A stretch of 64,000 nt of DNA from Candidatus Fukatsuia endosymbiont of Tuberolachnus salignus (GTDB lineage: Bacteria > Pseudomonadota > Gammaproteobacteria > Enterobacterales > Enterobacteriaceae): positions 1,116,001 to 1,180,000 of the forward strand of contig NZ_OZ034983.1 in the NCBI RefSeq assembly GCF_964030845.1, read 5' to 3'. This document shows positions 7,886 through 17,457 of this stretch, piece by piece. The notes below the pieces were generated by a model. The model was not told the DNA's origin. It did not search any database and was given only the letters and a program-made list of their open reading frames with translations. Numbering within the stretch: the first letter of the stretch is position 1; each line of letters begins with the position of its first letter. The translations under genes and the position numbers were made by a program.

Positions 7886-9457
7886 GTGATAGATTATCTG
7901 ATGACTCCCTGCGGGATAATCAGCGCAGAGTTACATTCACTTTGTGAACGTTATAAAGCTATCGCGCTGACTATTGACAAAAAAACGCTAACTATTGCCA
8001 TGGCTAATAACGCCAATGATGAATTGTTAACGGCGCTACGCTTTGCTTGTGGACGTAAAATCAAAGTGGAACACTGGCCAGAAGCGAAAATTGAGCAAAC
8101 TCTTCGTCAATGGCTCCCACGAGGTCAAGTAAGAGCTTCAGAGTCCTCTGTTGATGCCACTTATTTTTCTGACACCGCAGAAAAGTTACCACCAGAGACC
8201 GAACCATTAGTGTTGAAAAGTCATATATCGCCGCGTGATTTTTCTACCGATGAAGAAACCTCTCTGAATAAAGAAAGTGATACTCCTGTTATTCAGTTTA
8301 TTAACCAGACACTACGTATCGCTATTCAAAAAAGGGCTTCTGATGTCCATTTTGAACCTTATCAGCATCATTATCGTGTTCGTTTGCGTATTGATGGTGT
8401 GTTGCAAGAGACAAATTCTCCCACAGATGAATTAATCCCCCGCATTAGCGCCTGTTTGAAAGTCATGGCTCAACTAAATATTGCAGAAAGACGGCTACCA
8501 CAAGACGGCCAATTTGCATTACAAATGGATAATTTGCGTTATTCGATGCGTATTGCCATATTACCAACCCAATACGGTAAAAAAATCGTACTACGCATTC
8601 TTCACTCCCAACAGCAACCTGATTTAGAACAGCTAGGGATGACAAATGATGCACGCGAAAAATTGATACAGGTATTGTCTTCGCCTCAAGGACTCATATT
8701 GGTAACGGGACCAACAGGTAGCGGTAAGACAGTTACCCTGTACAGTAGCCTATTACAACTTGATCACGAACAAAAAAACATCTGTAGCGTTGAAGATCCC
8801 GTTGAGATCCCTGTTGAAGGCATAAATCAAAGTCAGACTAATAATAGGATCGGCTTAGATTTTTCACGTATTCTACGAACCTTACTGCGTCAGGATCCCG
8901 ATGTCATCATGATTGGTGAAATTCGTGACAATGAAACCGCAGAGATTGCAGTAAAAGCGGCTCAAACGGGTCATCTGGTATTATCTACCCTACACACTAA
9001 CTCTACTGCTGATACTTTGACACGGCTCATGCAAATGGATGTGCCAGGTTATCTGCTTGCATCCTGCCTGAAATTAGTCATTGCACAACGTCTAGTACGC
9101 CGTCTCTGTTTACGTTGCAAACAACCGGCAGCGCCAATGTATTACCCTGCCAATATCTGGCCGACGCCACTAGATAATTGGCTAGCTATAGGATGTGAGC
9201 ATTGTTGTGCCGGCTACTATGGCCGTATTGGTGTGTATGAAATGCTAACTGTTACCCGAGAGATCAGACAAGCTCTGGTTCAACAATTTGATCCCTCTCA
9301 ATTAGCAGAAATCGCACAACAGCAAGGGAATATCACTTTACTAACAGCAGGATTAACATTGGTTGATCAAGGGATCACTACCATTAAGGAAATTAATCGT
9401 GTTGTAGATATTTTGCCGCAATGGAGACCAATAAATGAATTCCCGTCGCTTATATAG
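7886..9457 (+). CDS. hofB: Type IV pilus assembly ATPase HofB (GspE family)
   Basis: A 523-residue secretion ATPase powering pilin polymerisation at the inner membrane. Residues 1-100 form a degenerate GspE N-domain. Then come RASDVHFEPY, RLRIDGVLQE, the Walker A GPTGSGKT (about 276-283), the Asp box SVEDPVEIPVEG, Walker B DPDVIMIGEIRD, the His box STLHTNS, and a zinc site CLRCKQ...CEHCCAGYYGR. The start is GTG at 7886, 20 bases after ppdD; ATG at 7901 is an alternative. The end overlaps hofC by 23 bases. All catalytic motifs are intact. Confidence 0.92.
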   Translation: MIDYLMTPCGIISAELHSLCERYKAIALTIDKKTLTIAMANNANDELLTALRFACGRKIKVEHWPEAKIEQTLRQWLPRGQVRASESSVDATYFSDTAEKLPPETEPLVLKSHISPRDFSTDEETSLNKESDTPVIQFINQTLRIAIQKRASDVHFEPYQHHYRVRLRIDGVLQETNSPTDELIPRISACLKVMAQLNIAERRLPQDGQFALQMDNLRYSMRIAILPTQYGKKIVLRILHSQQQPDLEQLGMTNDAREKLIQVLSSPQGLILVTGPTGSGKTVTLYSSLLQLDHEQKNICSVEDPVEIPVEGINQSQTNNRIGLDFSRILRTLLRQDPDVIMIGEIRDNETAEIAVKAAQTGHLVLSTLHTNSTADTLTRLMQMDVPGYLLASCLKLVIAQRLVRRLCLRCKQPAAPMYYPANIWPTPLDNWLAIGCEHCCAGYYGRIGVYEMLTVTREIRQALVQQFDPSQLAEIAQQQGNITLLTAGLTLVDQGITTIKEINRVVDILPQWRPINEFPSLI

Positions 9458-10651
9458 ATGGCAGGCGATTAATAAAAATGGATATTTGCAAGAGGATATC
9501 TTTTTAGCGACAGAAAAAACGGCTGTCTACGAACATATCATCAAACATGGTTTACAACCCATCAGTATAAAATCAGGTAAACGTATTGCCGATAGCTATT
9601 GGCAAGGAGAGCATCTAACAACTATCACTCGCCAATTAGCCACCCTTTTGCAATCAAGTTTACCCTTAGTAAATAGCCTACAGCTTTTAGCCAAAGAAGC
9701 TGAAGCCCCCGCTTGGCGTTGCTTGTTACATGAAATAAGTCAAAAAGTTATCCAAGGGCTGTCATTTTCTGAGGCTATTGGCCATTACCCACAAATCTTT
9801 CCCGCGTTATATTGTCAACTGATCGCTGTAGGAGAACTGACGGGTAATTTAGATCAATGTTGCTCACGATTGGCAGAGCAGCAGGAACAGCAGCAGCAGT
9901 TACAAAAAAAAGTCTCTAAAGCATTGAGATATCCTCTATTTGTTTGCGTTATCACCTTATTGGTCAGTATTGTTATGCTGGTGATAGTATTACCGCAATT
10001 CGCAGAAATCTATCAATCATTTGCAGCCCCCTTACCTTTACTGACCCGTGGGCTGCTTTTTTTATCCGACATGCTAATAGGTTACGGGTTATATGTGATT
10101 TTACTATTGACCGTCATGGGCGTGGGCTACTGCCGTAAATTGAGAAAAATCCCACATTGGCGACAACGAGAGCAAGCTTGCTTATTACGCTTACCCTTTT
10201 TCTCCGCATTGATCCGTGGTAACTGCTTAGGTCAAATATTTCAGACACTGGCTATGACTCAGATCTCGGGTTTAACACTGGCCGCAGGTCTACAAGCGGC
10301 GGCATTATCGGTGAATAATTTTTTTATCAGCAAGCGATCTACGGGATTTATCAACAGATCGTTCAAGGAACCCCGCTACACCATGCTTTATCCCAATATA
10401 ATTTATATTCCTCTCGTCCATTATTCCCACCGTTATGCCAACAATTGATCCGTGTTGGAGAGGAATCGGGTTCTTTAGACTTGCTATTAGAAAAACTCGC
10501 CTATTGGCACCAACAACAAACTCAAGAATTAGCTGATAGCCTGACCCAGATGCTGGAGCCAATATTGATGCTAGTCGTCGGTACCATTGTCGGCGTGTTA
10601 GTTATTGCTATGTACTTACCTATATTTCAATTGGGCAATATTATGGAATAA
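9435..10651 (+). pseudogene. hofC: Type IV pilus platform protein HofC (GspF family), frameshifted
   Basis: GspF-like inner membrane platform protein. The first frame (from ATG 9435) covers the N-domain, ARQLATLLQSSLPLVNSL, the first membrane spans (VCVITLLVSIVMLVIVLPQF, GYGLYVILLLTVMGVGY) and GLTLAAGLQAAALSV. The frame is lost at a run of seven T (10319-10325). Inserting one T restores QQAIYGIYQQIVQGTPLHHA and continues to RVGEESGSLDLLLEKLA and the last span ILMLVVGTIVGVLVIAMYLP, ending at 10651. Apart from that one base the gene is complete. Slippage at the T-tract could still make some full-length protein, or the gene may be newly dead. Confidence 0.88.
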
Positions 10652-10697
10652 ATCTGTTACCGAAGTATTTTGCTAGTCAAATTCACACCACGCAGCA

Positions 10698-10715
10698 GGT
10701 TATACAAGAGGTCTA
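10698..10715. repeat. Repeat family A, right-end remnant
   Basis: GGTTATACAAGAGGTCTA preceded by CACCACGCAGCA matches the right part of the copy at 27804-27861 (CACCACGCTGCA then GGTTATGCAAGGGGTCTA). It lies between the convergent ends of hofC and sthA. Confidence 0.55.
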
Positions 10716-10753
10716 ATTGTAAATTCTACAATGAATTTATGGGTTCAATTATA

Positions 10754-12157
10754 TTATTCAAACAGACGGTTGAGGCCATTGAGTGCAGCCACACGGTAGG
10801 CTTCTGCCATAGTCGGATAATTGAAAGTAGTATTAACGAAATATTCGATAGTATTATTTTCTCCTTTTTGTTCCATAATAGCCTGTCCAATATGAATAAT
10901 TTCGGCAGCCCGCTCGCCAAAGCAGTGAATACCGAGAATTTGCTTATTCTCTCTATGAAATAATATCTTTAAACTTCCAACGTCCATACCGACAATTTGT
11001 GCTCTGGCGAGATGCTTAAACTGTGCACACCCCACTTCGTAAGGTATTTTATCTTCCGTAAGCTGTTGCTCAGTCTGACCAACGGAACTAATTTCAGGAA
11101 TAGTGTAAATTCCTGTTGGAATGTTTTTGATCAAACGAGCTTTGGCTTCACCACAAATCAATACCTGTGCGGCAATACGTCCTTGGTCGTAAGCCGCCGA
11201 TGCTAAACTTGGATAACCAATCACATCACCCACAGCACATATATGAGAAAGGGCCGTTTGGCACATACTGTTAACTTTAAGTAAACCTCGGCTATCCGCT
11301 TTTAAACCGATATTTTCCAACCCTAGATCATCGGTATTCCCAGTACGACCATTGGCGTAGAGTAAACAATCCGCTTTCATTTTTTTGCCGGATTTTAAAT
11401 GAACGATCACGCTATCTGCAGTACCTTCTATTTTTTCAAATTCTTCGTTATAACGCACTACCACACCATTACTTGAAAAATGGCAGGAAAGGGCCTTTGA
11501 CACTTCCTGATCGAGAAAAGCGAGTAAATGACTGCGAGTGTTGATCAAATCTACTTTGACATTTAATCCGCGGAAGATAGAAGCATATTCACAGCCGATC
11601 ACCCCAGCACCGTAGATAATGATGTTGCTTGGCTTGTGCTCAAGTTTCAGGATAGTATCACTGTCGTAAATACGTGAATGCGTAAAATCAACGTCTACGG
11701 GATGATAAGGTCGCGATCCTGTCGCGATCACAATATTCTTGGCGCAAAGAATTTCAGAAGTGCCCTCGGAGCTTACCCTTAGCGTATTTGCATCGATGAA
11801 GCTAGCATTACCAAAGAAAATCTGACAACTATTACGATCATAAAAGCTCTGACGCATACGAACTTGTTGTTCAATGACTCGTTCAGCATGACGCAAAATA
11901 TGAGAGAAGGAGGATGATGTGATGGTACGTAGATTATCGTTGTACAACGGATTCTGGTTGAATTCGATAATACGGCTAACCGCGTGACGTAACGCTTTAG
12001 AAGGAATGGTCCCCCAATGGGTACATCCACCGCCGACATTGTGGTAACGTTCAATAACGGCGACACGAGCGCCTTGTTTAGCTAGCCCCATTGCGGCACT
12101 CTCACCGCCAGGACCCGAACCAATAACGATGGCATCAAAATGGGAATGCTGTTGCAT
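10754..12157 (-). CDS. sthA: Soluble pyridine nucleotide transhydrogenase
   Basis: A 467-residue flavoprotein of the disulfide reductase family that exchanges hydride between NADPH and NAD, lowering excess NADPH. It has the FAD-binding VIGSGPGGESAAMGLAKQG near the N-terminus, GGGCTHWGTIPSKALRHA (one active-site cysteine is replaced, as is normal for SthA, against the usual CxxxxC), NAD-binding IIYGAGVIGCEYASI, ICAVGDVIGYPSLASAAYDQGR, and the C-terminal interface GIHCFGERAAEIIHIGQAIM. It is divergent from fabR across about 340 bases, as in other enterobacteria. Confidence 0.93.
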   Translation of the reverse strand: MQQHSHFDAIVIGSGPGGESAAMGLAKQGARVAVIERYHNVGGGCTHWGTIPSKALRHAVSRIIEFNQNPLYNDNLRTITSSSFSHILRHAERVIEQQVRMRQSFYDRNSCQIFFGNASFIDANTLRVSSEGTSEILCAKNIVIATGSRPYHPVDVDFTHSRIYDSDTILKLEHKPSNIIIYGAGVIGCEYASIFRGLNVKVDLINTRSHLLAFLDQEVSKALSCHFSSNGVVVRYNEEFEKIEGTADSVIVHLKSGKKMKADCLLYANGRTGNTDDLGLENIGLKADSRGLLKVNSMCQTALSHICAVGDVIGYPSLASAAYDQGRIAAQVLICGEAKARLIKNIPTGIYTIPEISSVGQTEQQLTEDKIPYEVGCAQFKHLARAQIVGMDVGSLKILFHRENKQILGIHCFGERAAEIIHIGQAIMEQKGENNTIEYFVNTTFNYPTMAEAYRVAALNGLNRLFE

Positions 12158-12264
12158 GTGGCAAAAACCTATTTTCAGACAAGATTTCCGCCCGATGCTA
12201 ACACTATCTTATTTATAACCCAACTATCTATTGGCTTTTTCACTATGATCTTTTTTGCGAAGTA

Positions 12265-12340
12265 TACTTACGAGCACCGCACAACGCAGAGTTCATTAGA
12301 TTTCTTGCAAAACCTACTACGTACTGCAAATTCTGCGTTA
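12265..12340. repeat. Repeat family A, rearranged copy between sthA and fabR
   Basis: TAGATTTCTTGCAAAACC (12297-12314) is a left end, followed by TACTACGTACTGCAAATTCTG in reverse relative to the copy at 1-82. Just before it, GAGCACCGCACAACGCAGAG repeats an internal block in direct orientation. Two pieces of the element have thus been joined. Nothing else is clear in the 337-base sthA-fabR gap. Confidence 0.6.
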
Positions 12341-12494
12341 TCTATAGACGTACTGCTGGAGTAACACAATAAGTGCAACCAGCCCCCAATAATGTAGGTT
12401 TCACAACAGATCTGGCCATATAATGGTGATTCACACTACAATCAACGGTTTCATCAGAGATCTATTAAAAAATTGGATATATTTGGATACGATT

Positions 12495-13109
12495 ATGGGG
12501 GTTCGGGCACAACAAAAAGAACGTACTCGTCGTTCTCTTATCGAAGCGGCGTTCAATCAACTGAAAGCTGAACGCAGTTTTTCCAGCCTCAGCTTGAGAG
12601 AAGTCTCCCGTGAAGCAGGCATTGCGCCAACTTCTTTTTATCGACATTTCCGTGATGTTAATGAGCTTGGATTAACCATGGTCGATGAAAGCGGTTTAAT
12701 GCTGCGACAGCTTATGCGTCAGGCACGCCAGCGCATCGCCAAGGGCGGCAGTGTTATTCGTACATCTGTGACCACATTTATGGAATTTATTGGCGAGAAT
12801 CCAAATGCGTTTCGTTTGTTACTGCGTGAACGCTCAGGTACATCGGCAGAGTTTCGGGCTGCAGTAGCACGCGAAATTCAACATTTTATTGCTGAATTAG
12901 CGGATTATTTAGAACTAAAAAATAATATGCCACGTAGTTTTACCGATGCACAGGCCGAAGCAATGGTAACTATTGTATTCAGTGCCGGTGCGGAAGCGCT
13001 CGATATTGATATTGCACAACGCAAGAAGTTAGAAGAAAGTTTGGTATTACAATTACGAATGATCTCCAAAGGGGTTTATTACTGGTATCATCGTGAGACA
13101 ATAAAATAG
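12495..13109 (+). CDS. fabR: TetR-family repressor of unsaturated fatty acid synthesis FabR
   Basis: A 204-residue DNA-binding repressor that tunes fabA/fabB to the unsaturated/saturated acyl-CoA balance. The start MGVRAQQKERTRR (ATG 12495) matches the usual core; a longer ORF begins at 12423 but is not needed. The helix-turn-helix is SLREVSREAGIAPTSFYRHFRDV, followed by the family-specific LRQLMRQARQRIAKGG and FRLLLRERSGTSAEFRAAVA. The sequence is very close to enterobacterial FabR and intact. It is divergent from sthA. The usual partner yijD is missing downstream. Confidence 0.93.
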   Translation: MGVRAQQKERTRRSLIEAAFNQLKAERSFSSLSLREVSREAGIAPTSFYRHFRDVNELGLTMVDESGLMLRQLMRQARQRIAKGGSVIRTSVTTFMEFIGENPNAFRLLLRERSGTSAEFRAAVAREIQHFIAELADYLELKNNMPRSFTDAQAEAMVTIVFSAGAEALDIDIAQRKKLEESLVLQLRMISKGVYYWYHRETIK

Positions 13110-13173
13110 ACTTCCTTCATAGTCTACTGTGCGGTGTGAATTCGGCGTGAAATCAAGGTACACAAGTGAATGA

Positions 13174-14280
13174 TCAAACATATTTTTCCAGTAAAACTCC
13201 ACATTCCATATGGCAGCTATAGGGAAATTGGTCAAATAACGCTAATCTTTTGATTTTATGACTGTATTTTAACTGTCCGAGGTTAGCACACAAGGTGATT
13301 GGATTGCATGAAATATAAAGGATACGTGGGTAAGCACGCACCATATCGAGCATGTTATTATCCAATCCACTACGTGGCGGATCGACAAAAATGGTTTCAC
13401 AACGATAACTATTTAGAGCAATAGATTGCAAACGATTAAATTTTCTCACTCCCTGTAAGGCCTGGATAAGTTCTTCTGCCGACATACGAATAATTTTTAC
13501 GTTATCGACATTATTAGCCACAATATTAAATTGCGCAGCGGCAACTGAAGGTTTTGCTATCTCTGTGGCTAATATCCGATCAAAATTACGCGCCAGTGCC
13601 AACGAAAAATTTCCATTACCACAATAAAGCTCAAGCAAATCACCCTGAACATTTTTTGTTATTTCTATAACCCATTGTAACATATGAATATTTACTGCCG
13701 CATTGGGTTGAGTAAAACTGTTTTCTACTTGCCGATAAATAATATCACGCCCAGCAACAGGTAATATTTCATCAACATAATCTTGATCCAGAAGAATTTT
13801 AGTCTTGGCAGCACGCCCAATAAGGTGCAAATCAAATCCCTGTGACCGTAGCTGATCACGCAAAATGCTCGCATGCTGCTGCCATTCTTCATCTAATGGG
13901 CGGTGATAAAGCAAAGAAGCAATAATTTTATTACTGCGTGTCGACAGATAATCAATCTGAAATAGTTTATATCGTAAAACAGGCTTATCTTTGATGGCAG
14001 CGATCAACGCACGCATCAGGAGGTTGATTAACTGGCTAGCAGCTGGAAATTGTTCAATACGGATATGCTGTTTCGTTCCTGGCACAAACATGATGTGATA
14101 GAGCTGATCTCCATCATGCCATACCCGGAACTCTGCTCTCATGCGGTAATATTTTGCTGGGGAGCTAAATATCTCTGCTTCAGGTGCTTGGAACGGGGCC
14201 ATCATGCTCTTGAGGCAAGCCACTTTTTCTGCCAATTGATGAAGGTAACTCCCACTAGGCAAGGTATTGAAGATCATCAA
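13174..14280 (-). CDS. trmA: tRNA (uracil-5-)-methyltransferase TrmA
   Basis: Makes m5U54 in the T-loop of tRNA using S-adenosylmethionine. The 368-residue protein shows YYRMRAEFRVWHDG, LIGRAAKTKILLDQDYVDE, YRQVENSFTQPNA, the SAM-binding LLELYCGNGNFSLALARNF, FVDPPRSGLD and the nucleophile ISCNP. It lines up with Escherichia TrmA (366 residues) end to end. It is convergent with fabR and divergent from murI; btuB, which normally sits between trmA and murI, has been lost, leaving about 120 bases. Confidence 0.95.
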   Translation of the reverse strand: MMIFNTLPSGSYLHQLAEKVACLKSMMAPFQAPEAEIFSSPAKYYRMRAEFRVWHDGDQLYHIMFVPGTKQHIRIEQFPAASQLINLLMRALIAAIKDKPVLRYKLFQIDYLSTRSNKIIASLLYHRPLDEEWQQHASILRDQLRSQGFDLHLIGRAAKTKILLDQDYVDEILPVAGRDIIYRQVENSFTQPNAAVNIHMLQWVIEITKNVQGDLLELYCGNGNFSLALARNFDRILATEIAKPSVAAAQFNIVANNVDNVKIIRMSAEELIQALQGVRKFNRLQSIALNSYRCETIFVDPPRSGLDNNMLDMVRAYPRILYISCNPITLCANLGQLKYSHKIKRLALFDQFPYSCHMECGVLLEKYV

Positions 14281-14403
14281 GGTCCCTCGGCTGGCTATTG
14301 ATATTTATTCGCTCAAAAGGCAAGTACCGCTCGACCTCTAACAACGGCTTCGCTGTCCATGGTAGGATCGTTCACCTATTTGATAAAAATTACGAGACGG
14401 TTT

Positions 14404-15270
14404 ATGGCGACCACACTCCAGAACGCGAACATTTTTTCACTGGAAGCTATAACTTCTAAGGCTAACCCGGCCCCCCCACTACCGCCGACTGTGCTAATTC
14501 TTGATTCAGGAGTCGGCGGCCTGTCAGTATACCAGCACATCCAAAGATTACTGCCGGATCTTCATTATATTTACACTTTTGATAATTTTGCCTTCCCTTA
14601 TGGCGAAAAATCAGAAGAATTTATTGTGGCACGCGTATTGAAGATTGTTACAGCAGTGCACCAGCGCCATGCATTGGCACTGGCGGTCATCGCCTGTAAT
14701 ACTGCTAGTACCGTTTCTCTGCCTACCCTACGCACACACTTTTCTTTTCCTATAGTCGGTGTAGTTCCTGCCATAAAACCCGCCGCATGGCTCACTCATA
14801 ACAAGGTAATTGGCTTACTGGCGACTCGGGCAACGATCACTTGTTCTTATACACAGGATTTGATTAAACGCTTTGCTAGTGGTTGTCAGATTGAACAGCT
14901 ATGGTCCTCCGAGTTGGTTAAACTGGCAGAAGCAAAATTACATGGCACCAGGGTATCTATCGATATGTTAAAGGAGATTTTAACCCCTTGGATTAATATG
15001 CGAAAACCACCTGATACCCTGGTACTCGGCTGCACACATTTTCCTCTGCTAATAGAAGAATTGACACAAATTCTACCACAAGGTACCCAAATGGTAGATT
15101 CAGGTGCAGCGATAGCACGTCGTACATCTTTACTGCTTTCACCCCTGAGCAATAGGGTATCCGCTGAGGAAAATATTGCTTATTGCCTCGTTAAAAACAC
15201 TGACACTGATCTTTTATTACCTGTTTTACAGCAATATGGTTTTACCACAGTGAAAACATTACCCATTTAA
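14404..15270 (+). CDS. murI: Glutamate racemase
   Basis: Makes D-glutamate for peptidoglycan. The 288-residue protein has DSGVGGLSVYQHIQ at the N-terminal active site, DNFAFPYGEKSEEFI, the two catalytic cysteines in ACNTAS and GCTHFP, and an extended N-terminus (MATTLQNANIFSLEAITSK) like that of enterobacterial enzymes that respond to UDP-MurNAc-Ala. An ORF start at 14359 is possible, but MATTLQ at 14404 matches the family. The rRNA operon that follows murI in Escherichia is not here; a tRNA-Asn gene is. Confidence 0.93.
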   Translation: MATTLQNANIFSLEAITSKANPAPPLPPTVLILDSGVGGLSVYQHIQRLLPDLHYIYTFDNFAFPYGEKSEEFIVARVLKIVTAVHQRHALALAVIACNTASTVSLPTLRTHFSFPIVGVVPAIKPAAWLTHNKVIGLLATRATITCSYTQDLIKRFASGCQIEQLWSSELVKLAEAKLHGTRVSIDMLKEILTPWINMRKPPDTLVLGCTHFPLLIEELTQILPQGTQMVDSGAAIARRTSLLLSPLSNRVSAEENIAYCLVKNTDTDLLLPVLQQYGFTTVKTLPI

Positions 15271-15376
15271 CAACATGATAAATAAACAACGAACAGAGCA
15301 TTGGCTTAATACTTTTCCAGTTAGGTACCATTCTGGTGGTATTTTGGTCTGTCTCGTCTTTCTGAGAAATTTAGCG

Positions 15377-15405
15377 TTGACAGTATGATCACAGCTGGAT
15401 ATGAT
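15377..15405 (+). promoter_or_regulatory. Strong sigma-70 promoter of the tRNA-Asn gene
   Basis: TTGACA (15377-15382), a 17-base spacer and TATGAT (15400-15405), 18 bases before the tRNA 5' end. This is the best consensus promoter seen in the window. Confidence 0.85.
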
Positions 15406-15423
15406 GCGCACCGTTCACATCAT

Positions 15424-15499
15424 TCCCCTGTAGTTCAGTTGGTAGAACACCGGACTGTTAATCCGTATGTCACTGGTTCGAGTCCAGTCAGGGGAGCCA
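15424..15499 (+). tRNA. asn-tRNA: tRNA-Asn (GUU)
   Basis: A 76-nt cloverleaf. The acceptor TCCCCTG pairs with CAGGGGA, the D-arm contains AGTTCAGTTGGTAGAAC, the anticodon stem-loop CGGACTGTTAATCCG carries GTT, and the T-arm is CTGGTTCGAGTCCAG. The encoded discriminator G and CCA end at 15499. It is nearly identical to enterobacterial tRNA-Asn. Confidence 0.97.
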
Positions 15500-15546
15500 A
15501 ATACGATATTAGCCGGTATTAGTGGCTGACTGTAGTGATAAAGAAG

Positions 15547-15578
15547 CCCGCATTCTAACTAGGTTTGCGGGTTTTTTA
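15547..15578 (+). terminator. Rho-independent terminator after tRNA-Asn
   Basis: Stem CCCGCA (15548-15553) with TGCGGG (15567-15572), followed by six T. It ends the tRNA transcript 50 bases after the CCA. Confidence 0.8.
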
Positions 15579-15826
15579 TTGCCTGTTCTCTTCCAGTATG
15601 GCATGGCTATATTCTGTTTTTTAGGGACTAGATTTGGGACTCTATTTTTTAGTCCCCCAAATAGGTAGTTCCAGAGTCCTATTAATGGTGATTAATATGG
15701 TAATACAAATAAAATCCCTGACCAATGATAAAAGCAGTAAGGCAGAACGATTGGTAAAATTAGATCATACAACCGATTCGCTTGATGCTAGTGACAAATA
15801 GAAAACTATTAGGCAACTGATTTAGT
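15579..15826. other. Region downstream of tRNA-Asn with a short ORF
   Basis: Contains two GGGACT-type direct/inverted short repeats (15626-15660) and a possible 34-codon ORF at 15697-15801 (MVIQIKSLTNDKSSKAERLV). I do not recognise it. Being next to a tRNA gene it may be debris of a former integration, but no integrase or attachment repeat is visible. Confidence 0.3.
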
Positions 15827-15927
15827 GTTTTTAATGGCGATGGCTATATGTTAACTGTCCCTAGATAAAAAACAGTCTTTTACTGGCTTGTAGAATTTGT
15901 TACTTCTATACCCATCGCCATTAAAAC
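15827..15927. repeat. Inverted repeat at the IS630 copy 2 left end
   Basis: GTTTTTAATGGCGATGG (15827-15843) is mirrored by CCCATCGCCATTAAAAC (15911-15927) across 67 bases. The outer copy is followed by CTATA and the inner one preceded by TATA, so these look like two IS630-type ends facing each other. Confidence 0.55.
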
Positions 15928-16994
15928 CACTGGAAAATTTGCTCAACTAGATTAAAAATAAGGTCATGAAAATAAACTCACCGACAGCCTCTCAAAAACA
16001 AGATTTGGAACGCCTTCATCGTTACGAACACGATGGCCGTGTTCGAGATCGAATCAAAGCCGTGTTGTTGAAAAATGAAGGCTGGAATAACAAAGCGATT
16101 GCCCACGCATTAGGTATTCATGAAGAAACAGTGAGGCAACATGTAACAGATTGGCTTTCAGACGAAAAATTAAAGCCTGAAAATGGCGGTTCGTATAGTA
16201 AGTTGAGCGTGCATGAATCTTTATTGCTTGAAAAACACATTGAAAGCACGACTTATAGCCGTGTCATCGATATCTGTGCTTATAATTTGGCGTCTGTTAC
16301 ACCGTATCTGGCATGACAAAATGGCTGCAAGCGCATTGTTTTAGCTATAAGCAGCCCAAAGCGACGCCGGTTAAAGTGGATGTTGCTCAGCAAGAAGCGT
16401 TTATCGCGTCTTATTTCACTTTGCTAGAGAGTGCTCTTAAGAATGAACCGATTGTTTTTATGGATTCAGCCCCTCCAACGATGGCTACTAAAGTGGTCTG
16501 CGGTTGGATAAGGAAAGGCAAAGATAAGCCGCTGGTCAAAACAGGGGCAAAAACACGGGTTAATGTCATGGGTGCCATTGAATTGAGCACCATGAAGGTG
16601 GTCAGTGCCCGTCCTGAGCAGGTGAATTCAGAAACCACCGTCGCTTTTTTTGAGCAGCTCAAAGCTGCTTATCCTGATGCACAAAAGATACACATTATTT
16701 TAGATAATTCTGGCTATCATTGCCGTCAGCGAGTCAAAGACGCCGCATTAGAGAAGGCTATCGTACTCCATTATTTACCCCCTTATAGCCCTAATCTTAA
16801 TCCCATCGAGCGATTATGGAAGGTCATGAACGAGCGTGTCAGAAACAACCGATTTTTCTCTTCAGCCAAAGAGTTTCGTGGGGCTATAGCCGAATTTTTT
16901 GATAATACATTGGCAAAAATTGCTCCCTTTCTCAGGGGCAGAATTAACGATAATTTCCAAACCATCTAATCCAGACCTTCAAGTTGAATGAGTA
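15909..16994 (+). pseudogene. IS630-family element, copy 2, transposase frameshifted
   Basis: Begins at TATACCC and ends at GAGTATATA, both with TA flanks. The transposase starts at ATG 15966 (MKINSPTASQKQDLERLHRY) and is open to ICAYN near 16280. The frame then changes and the rest (GVCYTVSGMTKWLQAHCFSY, FMDSAPPTMATK, HIILDNSGYHC, YSPNLNPIERLWKVMNERVR) lies in another frame to 16969. A few codons appear to be missing at the break, so this is a decayed gene, a diverged relative of the intact copy at 2582. Confidence 0.8.
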
Positions 16995-17079
16995 TATAAC
17001 AATTTATTCAGGATCTCTCGCTAAGGTTAAAGAAAGAAAAATCAAGCGAAAGAATGCGGTTTATAAGGAGCACAATAAG

Positions 17080-17457
17080 ATGTCGGAGCCGATTTCTAAT
17101 AGTACGGCTACTCTCGTGACTACTAGCGTAACCATTGCTGATGTATTATCACGGGCGGATGCAAATGTACTGATCGCTGCATTAGCAGGAGCAGTAATTT
17201 TTGTTCTATCGGCAATAGAATTTACATTGTTCAAAAGAATCATGTTGTTTGCGGTATCTTTTTTTACGGGTATTGTTACAGCTGGTTTTGTTTCTGAGAT
17301 GCTCGCCACGATTGTACCCACACAGATAGAAGTTAAAGCGCCTATCGGCGCTCTACTTGCTTCAACAATCTCCGTCCGTTTTTTGATGTCGATTAACAAT
17401 AACCTTACTTTTTTTATAAACCGTTTTGACAAGCGAGGTGGTGAAGATGTTAAGTAA
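17080..17457 (+). CDS. Putative phage holin, first of pair
   Basis: A 125-residue small membrane protein with start MSEPISNSTATL at 17080, chosen because TAAGGAG lies about 10 bases upstream; a longer ORF from 16984 overlaps IS sequence. Two hydrophobic segments are visible (NVLIAALAGAVIFVLSAIEF and LFAVSFFTGIVTAGFVSEML), followed by a basic tail. The size, topology and overlap with a second small membrane protein fit phage lysis holins or antiholins. No endolysin lies next to it; this is a prophage remnant. Confidence 0.6.
   Translation: MSEPISNSTATLVTTSVTIADVLSRADANVLIAALAGAVIFVLSAIEFTLFKRIMLFAVSFFTGIVTAGFVSEMLATIVPTQIEVKAPIGALLASTISVRFLMSINNNLTFFINRFDKRGGEDVK

Noticed and set aside
14281..14403. 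Cobalamin riboswitch expected upstream of btuB
   Set aside because: btuB is absent and the 120-base gap shows no B12-box-like sequence.
15697..15801. 34-codon ORF after tRNA-Asn as an integrase start
   Set aside because: Its sequence does not show the integrase N-terminal pattern clearly enough, so it is kept only as a short unknown ORF.
16984..17079. Longer start for the first holin-like gene
   Set aside because: The extension lies in IS630 terminal sequence; TAAGGAG supports the start at 17080.
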